Origin: Alphaproteobacteria bacterium
GTDB lineage: Bacteria; Pseudomonadota; Alphaproteobacteria; Rickettsiales; UBA998
Assembly (NCBI GenBank): GCA_021730835.1
Contig: JAKFYP010000143.1
Span: 1 to 9,143 of the forward strand
Length of the DNA: 9,143 nt
Direction: 5' to 3'
The position numbers and the translations under genes were made by a program. Below, piece after piece: positions 6,044 to 9,143 of this stretch. The notes under the pieces were generated by a model, which made no database searches, was not told the DNA's origin, and worked only from the letters and a program-made list of their open reading frames with translations. Within the stretch, counting starts at the first letter, position 1. Each line of letters opens with the position of its first letter.

Positions 6044-7153
6044 ATGAGATATAGCTCTCTTATGAATAGAGTCTACCTCGATTATAATGCGACTGCCCCT
6101 ATCCGTCCCGAGGTGATGGATATGATGCAGGAAGCGATGTGGCATCCGGCCAATGCCTCCTCGGTGCATGCGGAAGGCCGCAAGGCGCGAAGCTTGCTCG
6201 AGAATGCCCGCAGCGCCATCGCCGATGCCATTTCCTGTTTTCCCGCCGAGCTGGTGTTTACCGCCTCGGGGACGGAAGCCAACAACCTCGCGCTCTGTTC
6301 CTTCCGTGGCAGGCCGTGTTTTATCTCCGCCATTGAGCATGTCTCGGTATTACAGAACCGTCCGGATGCCGTGCGCCTGCCGGTTGATCGCAATGGGGTG
6401 ATCGTGATGGAAGAAGCCGGGCGATTGCTTGCCTCCTGCGATACGCCGCCCTTTGTCTCGCTGATGCTGGCCAATAACGAAACGGGGGTGATCCAGCCGG
6501 TGGCTGAACTGGCGGCGCTGGTGCGCTCGCACGGGGGTATTCTGCACTGCGACGCGGCGCAGGCGTTGGGGAAAATCCCGCTGGATGTCCCGTTGTTACA
6601 GGCGGATATGGTGACGCTTTCCGCTCATAAATGCGGCGGGCCGCAAGGGGTGGGGGCGCTCATCGTGCGGCAAGGTGTGGCGTTGAACCCGATGTTGTTG
6701 GGCGGCAGGCAGGAGGGAGGCAGGCGGGCCGGTACGGAGAATATCGCCGCCATCGCTGGTTTTGCCGAGGTGGTGCGACTGGCCATGCGCGATGAATGGC
6801 AGGAGGAAATGCGCCGGGCGCACGGAGCGCTGGAGCAGGCGGTGTTACAGGTGAAAGGGGCGCGGGTGCTTGGTGATGAAACGCCGCGCCTGCCCAATGT
6901 CAGCGCCATCGGGATGCCGGGAATTCCGGCGGAAACGCAGCTTATAAACTTTGATCTTGAAGGATTTGCCGTCAGCGCCGGTTCGGCCTGCTCCTCGGGG
7001 CGCATCGCCGCGTCGCATGTCGGGGAGGCGATGGGGCTGGGCGAAGCGGCGGGCGAAGTGATCCGCGTCAGCAGCGGCTGGAACAGCCGTCCGGAAGAGC
7101 TTGAGGCTTTCGGCAAAATCTGGCTGAAGCTGGCTCGTCGCCTGAGCCGGTAA
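6044..7153 (+). CDS. NifS/IscS-type cysteine desulfurase (class V aminotransferase fold)
   Basis: Encodes 369 residues from ATG 6044. ATG 6062 (MNRVYLDYNATAP) matches where the family normally begins and may be the true start; neither has a clear ribosome site. Visible motifs: YLDYNATAP; TASGTEANNLAL at 73-84; H99 in IEHV stacking on the cofactor; NNETGVIQP at 144-152; HCDAAQALGK with D170 binding the pyridine nitrogen; SAHK with the PLP lysine K196; GTENIAAIAGF; and SAGSACSSGR with the active-site cysteine C316 on a group I type mobile loop. The enzyme converts L-cysteine to alanine plus a protein persulfide for Fe-S clusters or thio-cofactors and tRNA thiolation. No iscU, iscR or suf genes are adjacent, so the acceptor is unknown. 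It is the first of the plus-strand genes, 61 bases ahead of efp. Confidence 0.92.
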   Translation: MRYSSLMNRVYLDYNATAPIRPEVMDMMQEAMWHPANASSVHAEGRKARSLLENARSAIADAISCFPAELVFTASGTEANNLALCSFRGRPCFISAIEHVSVLQNRPDAVRLPVDRNGVIVMEEAGRLLASCDTPPFVSLMLANNETGVIQPVAELAALVRSHGGILHCDAAQALGKIPLDVPLLQADMVTLSAHKCGGPQGVGALIVRQGVALNPMLLGGRQEGGRRAGTENIAAIAGFAEVVRLAMRDEWQEEMRRAHGALEQAVLQVKGARVLGDETPRLPNVSAIGMPGIPAETQLINFDLEGFAVSAGSACSSGRIAASHVGEAMGLGEAAGEVIRVSSGWNSRPEELEAFGKIWLKLARRLSR

Positions 7154-7207
7154 TCCCCGTTGCTTTCTCGCATACGCCCTGCTAGGTTGCGCGCAAAATA
7201 ACGGGGA
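7154..7207 (+). promoter_or_regulatory. Inverted repeat overlapping the efp ribosome site
   Basis: TCCCCGTT (7154-7161), directly after the cysteine desulfurase stop, is the exact complement of AACGGGGA (7200-7207). The second arm contains the GGGGA (7203-7207) that lies 7 bases before the efp ATG. A transcript reading through from the upstream gene could therefore hide the ribosome site. The loop holds a TTGCGCGCAA palindrome (7187-7196). A weak promoter-like pair, TTGCTT at 7160 and TAGGTT at 7183 with 17 bases between, would give a transcript lacking the first arm. Confidence 0.35.
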
Positions 7208-7214
7208 ATAACAT

Positions 7215-7781
<567 letters not shown>

Positions 7782-7798
7782 GTGCCCGATAAAATACG

Positions 7799-8632
7799 AT
7801 GCAAAATAACTACCCGATTCGCACCCCTCTGATGAACGTGATGGTAGCAGCTGTCCTCAAGGCATCGAAAGGGATACTGCGCGATTTCGGCGAGTTGGAT
7901 AATTTGCAGGTATCGCGCAAAGGGGTAGCGAATTTTGTCACCGAAGCGGATTTGCGCACGGAAAAGATTCTCTATCAGGAATTAAAAAAAGCAAGGCCGG
8001 ATTTTGGTTTCCTGATGGAGGAAGGGGGCGAGAAACCGGGTAAAGACGCGACGAAACGCTGGGTGATTGATCCGCTCGATGGTACAACCAACTTCATGCA
8101 CGCCGTTCCCTATTTCGCTATTTCGCTGGCGCTTGAGGAAACGACGCCGCGAGGTGTGGAGTTGACCGCAGGCGTTATTTTCGATCCGGTGCACGATGAA
8201 ATGTTCATGGCGGAAAAAGGCCAGGGCGCTTACTGCAATCAGCGCCGCCTGCGTGTCTCCGAGCGTAGCGGGGACTTCTACTTCGTCACCGGCACGGCGC
8301 GTACTCCGGGTGATTATATGCAGCGTGTCTCCGACCTGACCCGCTACGCTTCCGAGCTTGAAGGTACGCTCAGGCGATCCGGCGCGGCGGCGCTCGATCT
8401 GGCGTATGTCGCGGCGGGGCGCTATGACGCGGCGTGGTTCGCCCGCCTGCAAAAATGGGATATGGCGGCGGGCATCGTCTGCGTGCGCGAGGCAGGAGGT
8501 CTTCTTAGCTGTGCCGGAGGCGGCGAGGATTATTACGAGACCGGCTGCATCATGGCGGCGACGCCTGCCGCAAACCAGATGTTGATAAACTTCCCAAACG
8601 ATCAGAAACGGGCTGTTTCAAAAATGCCGTAG
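7799..8632 (+). CDS. suhB: Inositol-monophosphatase family protein (SuhB-like)
   Basis: Encodes 277 residues. Metal-site motifs of the lithium-sensitive phosphatase superfamily are all present: LMEEGGE with E74, WVIDPLDGTTNF with D91 and D94, and KWDMAAG with W220-D221. The N-terminal VTEADLRTEK (47-56) and AGVIFDPVHDEMFMAEKGQGA (written in the family as G.v..P...e.f.a..G.GA) also fit. The family removes phosphate from inositol-1-phosphate or similar substrates; in E. coli, SuhB also acts as an rRNA antitermination factor. Which role applies cannot be decided here. No obvious ribosome site precedes ATG 7799; ATG 7832 (MNVMVAAVLKASK) matches where many homologues begin but has none either. It lies 17 bases after efp. 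The residues after about 265 are a non-conserved basic tail. Confidence 0.93.
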   Translation: MQNNYPIRTPLMNVMVAAVLKASKGILRDFGELDNLQVSRKGVANFVTEADLRTEKILYQELKKARPDFGFLMEEGGEKPGKDATKRWVIDPLDGTTNFMHAVPYFAISLALEETTPRGVELTAGVIFDPVHDEMFMAEKGQGAYCNQRRLRVSERSGDFYFVTGTARTPGDYMQRVSDLTRYASELEGTLRRSGAAALDLAYVAAGRYDAAWFARLQKWDMAAGIVCVREAGGLLSCAGGGEDYYETGCIMAATPAANQMLINFPNDQKRAVSKMP

Positions 8633-8689
8633 CATGGTTGTCCATCAGGGTGCGTGTGTGTGCAGCCAATTATCCGCTTGCGCCGCCTT

Positions 8690-8719
8690 TTGATTTGGGG
8701 TTGATATACAGGATATATT
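8690..8719 (+). promoter_or_regulatory. Candidate promoter of the proline-rich secreted protein gene
   Basis: TTGATT (8690-8695) and TATATT (8714-8719) are 18 bases apart in an AT-rich patch. A nested alternative is TTGATA (8701) with GATAGT (8725), also 18 apart. The hexamer GATATA occurs twice at a 9-base period (8703 and 8712). The signals lie 22 to 51 bases ahead of the ATG at 8741, which fits separate transcription from the phosphatase gene. No clear ribosome site precedes the ATG. Confidence 0.4.
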
Positions 8720-8740
8720 CCAACGATAGTATGATGGGAC

Positions 8741-9143
8741 ATGATACGGCAGTTTAATTTTTTCTCAAAACGGGTGTTGCTCGGATCAGTCTGCGCCGGT
8801 GCGCTGCTTTTAGCGGCGGATAGCGCCGATGCACGTGGGCTGGTTCCCAGTATGCCGAGTGTAGAGGTGCATTTCGAGGCGCTCAATGCGCTGCGGCGAT
8901 CCGCTGAGGCGGAGAGGCAACTGGCATGGCAGCGCGGCTTGCCGGGCCAGCCGGTGCGTCAAGCCCCAACGCCGCCGCAATCCGCTCCTTTCGCCTATGC
9001 ACAAACCACGCCGCCTGCTCGTATCGCGCCGCCACCGGCTCCCGTGCCGCCCCGGCCAAAGCCGCCGGTTGCTGCGCCGGTTGCCTCCGGGCTGACTGAA
9101 AGGCCGATGGTCGTAAAGCCAAAACATATTCCCGCACCTCCAC
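8741..9143 (+). CDS. Secreted proline-rich protein, N-terminal part, runs off right edge
   Basis: The frame stays open from ATG 8741 to the window end (134 codons). The start encodes a Sec signal peptide: basic n-region MIRQFNFFSKR, hydrophobic core VLLGSVCAGALLLAA, and cleavage site ADA-RG after residue 31. C18 is followed by more hydrophobic residues and is preceded by GSV, so it is not a convincing lipobox. The mature part opens with LVPSMPSVEVHFEALNALRR and an AEAERQLAW helix, then becomes a proline/alanine-rich linker with PPP at 97-99 and several PP pairs. A proline-rich spacer after a short N-terminal segment is common in periplasmic or outer-membrane anchored proteins of alphaproteobacteria (for example OmpA-type C-terminal domains), but that domain would lie beyond the window and is not shown here. 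ATGs at 8731 and 8734 are in another frame that stops at once. Confidence 0.75.
   Translation, partial: MIRQFNFFSKRVLLGSVCAGALLLAADSADARGLVPSMPSVEVHFEALNALRRSAEAERQLAWQRGLPGQPVRQAPTPPQSAPFAYAQTTPPARIAPPPAPVPPRPKPPVAAPVASGLTERPMVVKPKHIPAPP

Noticed and set aside
6625..7173. Long minus-strand frames opposite the cysteine desulfurase
   Set aside because: Ser/Pro/Arg-rich shadow translations opposite a gene with every catalytic motif present.
8653..8662. GTGTGTGTG run after the phosphatase gene
   Set aside because: Only four to five units; too short to suggest phase variation and not in a coding or promoter core position.

Overview
The window reads as chromosomal DNA of a GC-rich alphaproteobacterium. 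The evidence is qualitative: an MltA-type lytic transglycosylase coupled to a Smr-domain protein, a DnaK-independent set of housekeeping genes (dGTPase-like HD hydrolase, YacG, NifS-type cysteine desulfurase, EF-P, SuhB-type phosphatase), and protein sequences that look alphaproteobacterial. I cannot name the genus. The first ~425 bases are visibly more AT-rich than the rest and look acquired.

Layout. (1) Bases 1-425, minus strand: two broken genes joined head to tail, the start of an APH(6)/hydroxyurea-type kinase and a C-terminal piece that resembles a large serine recombinase and runs off the left edge. (2) Bases 426-529: gene-free, with a perfect 22-base palindrome. (3) Bases 530-3804, minus strand: a tight operon transcribed GT2 glycosyltransferase > SDR sugar-nucleotide epimerase/reductase > MltA lipoprotein > Smr-domain protein. 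Every junction is a 2-base gap or an overlap. A candidate promoter lies at 3831-3859. (4) Bases 3902-4317: a decayed IS5-family insertion sequence with a one-base frameshift and a missing 3' half. (5) Bases 4439-5796, minus strand: dGTPase-like gene coupled through TAATG to the small zinc-ribbon gene yacG. (6) Bases 5797-6043: divergent intergenic region with inverted repeats. (7) Bases 6044-9143, plus strand: cysteine desulfurase, efp, an inositol-monophosphatase family gene (suhB-like), and the start of a secreted proline-rich protein that leaves the right edge.

Functionally, most of the window is housekeeping: nucleotide pool control and gyrase control (dGTPase, YacG), sulfur mobilisation (cysteine desulfurase), translation through proline runs (EF-P), and envelope/wall work (GT2, epimerase, MltA, proline-rich exported protein). 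The more unusual parts are the two mobile-element scars, the polysaccharide/wall operon linkage, and the placement of efp close to a gene containing a PPP motif. I found no convincing new multi-gene system, CRISPR array, rRNA or tRNA.
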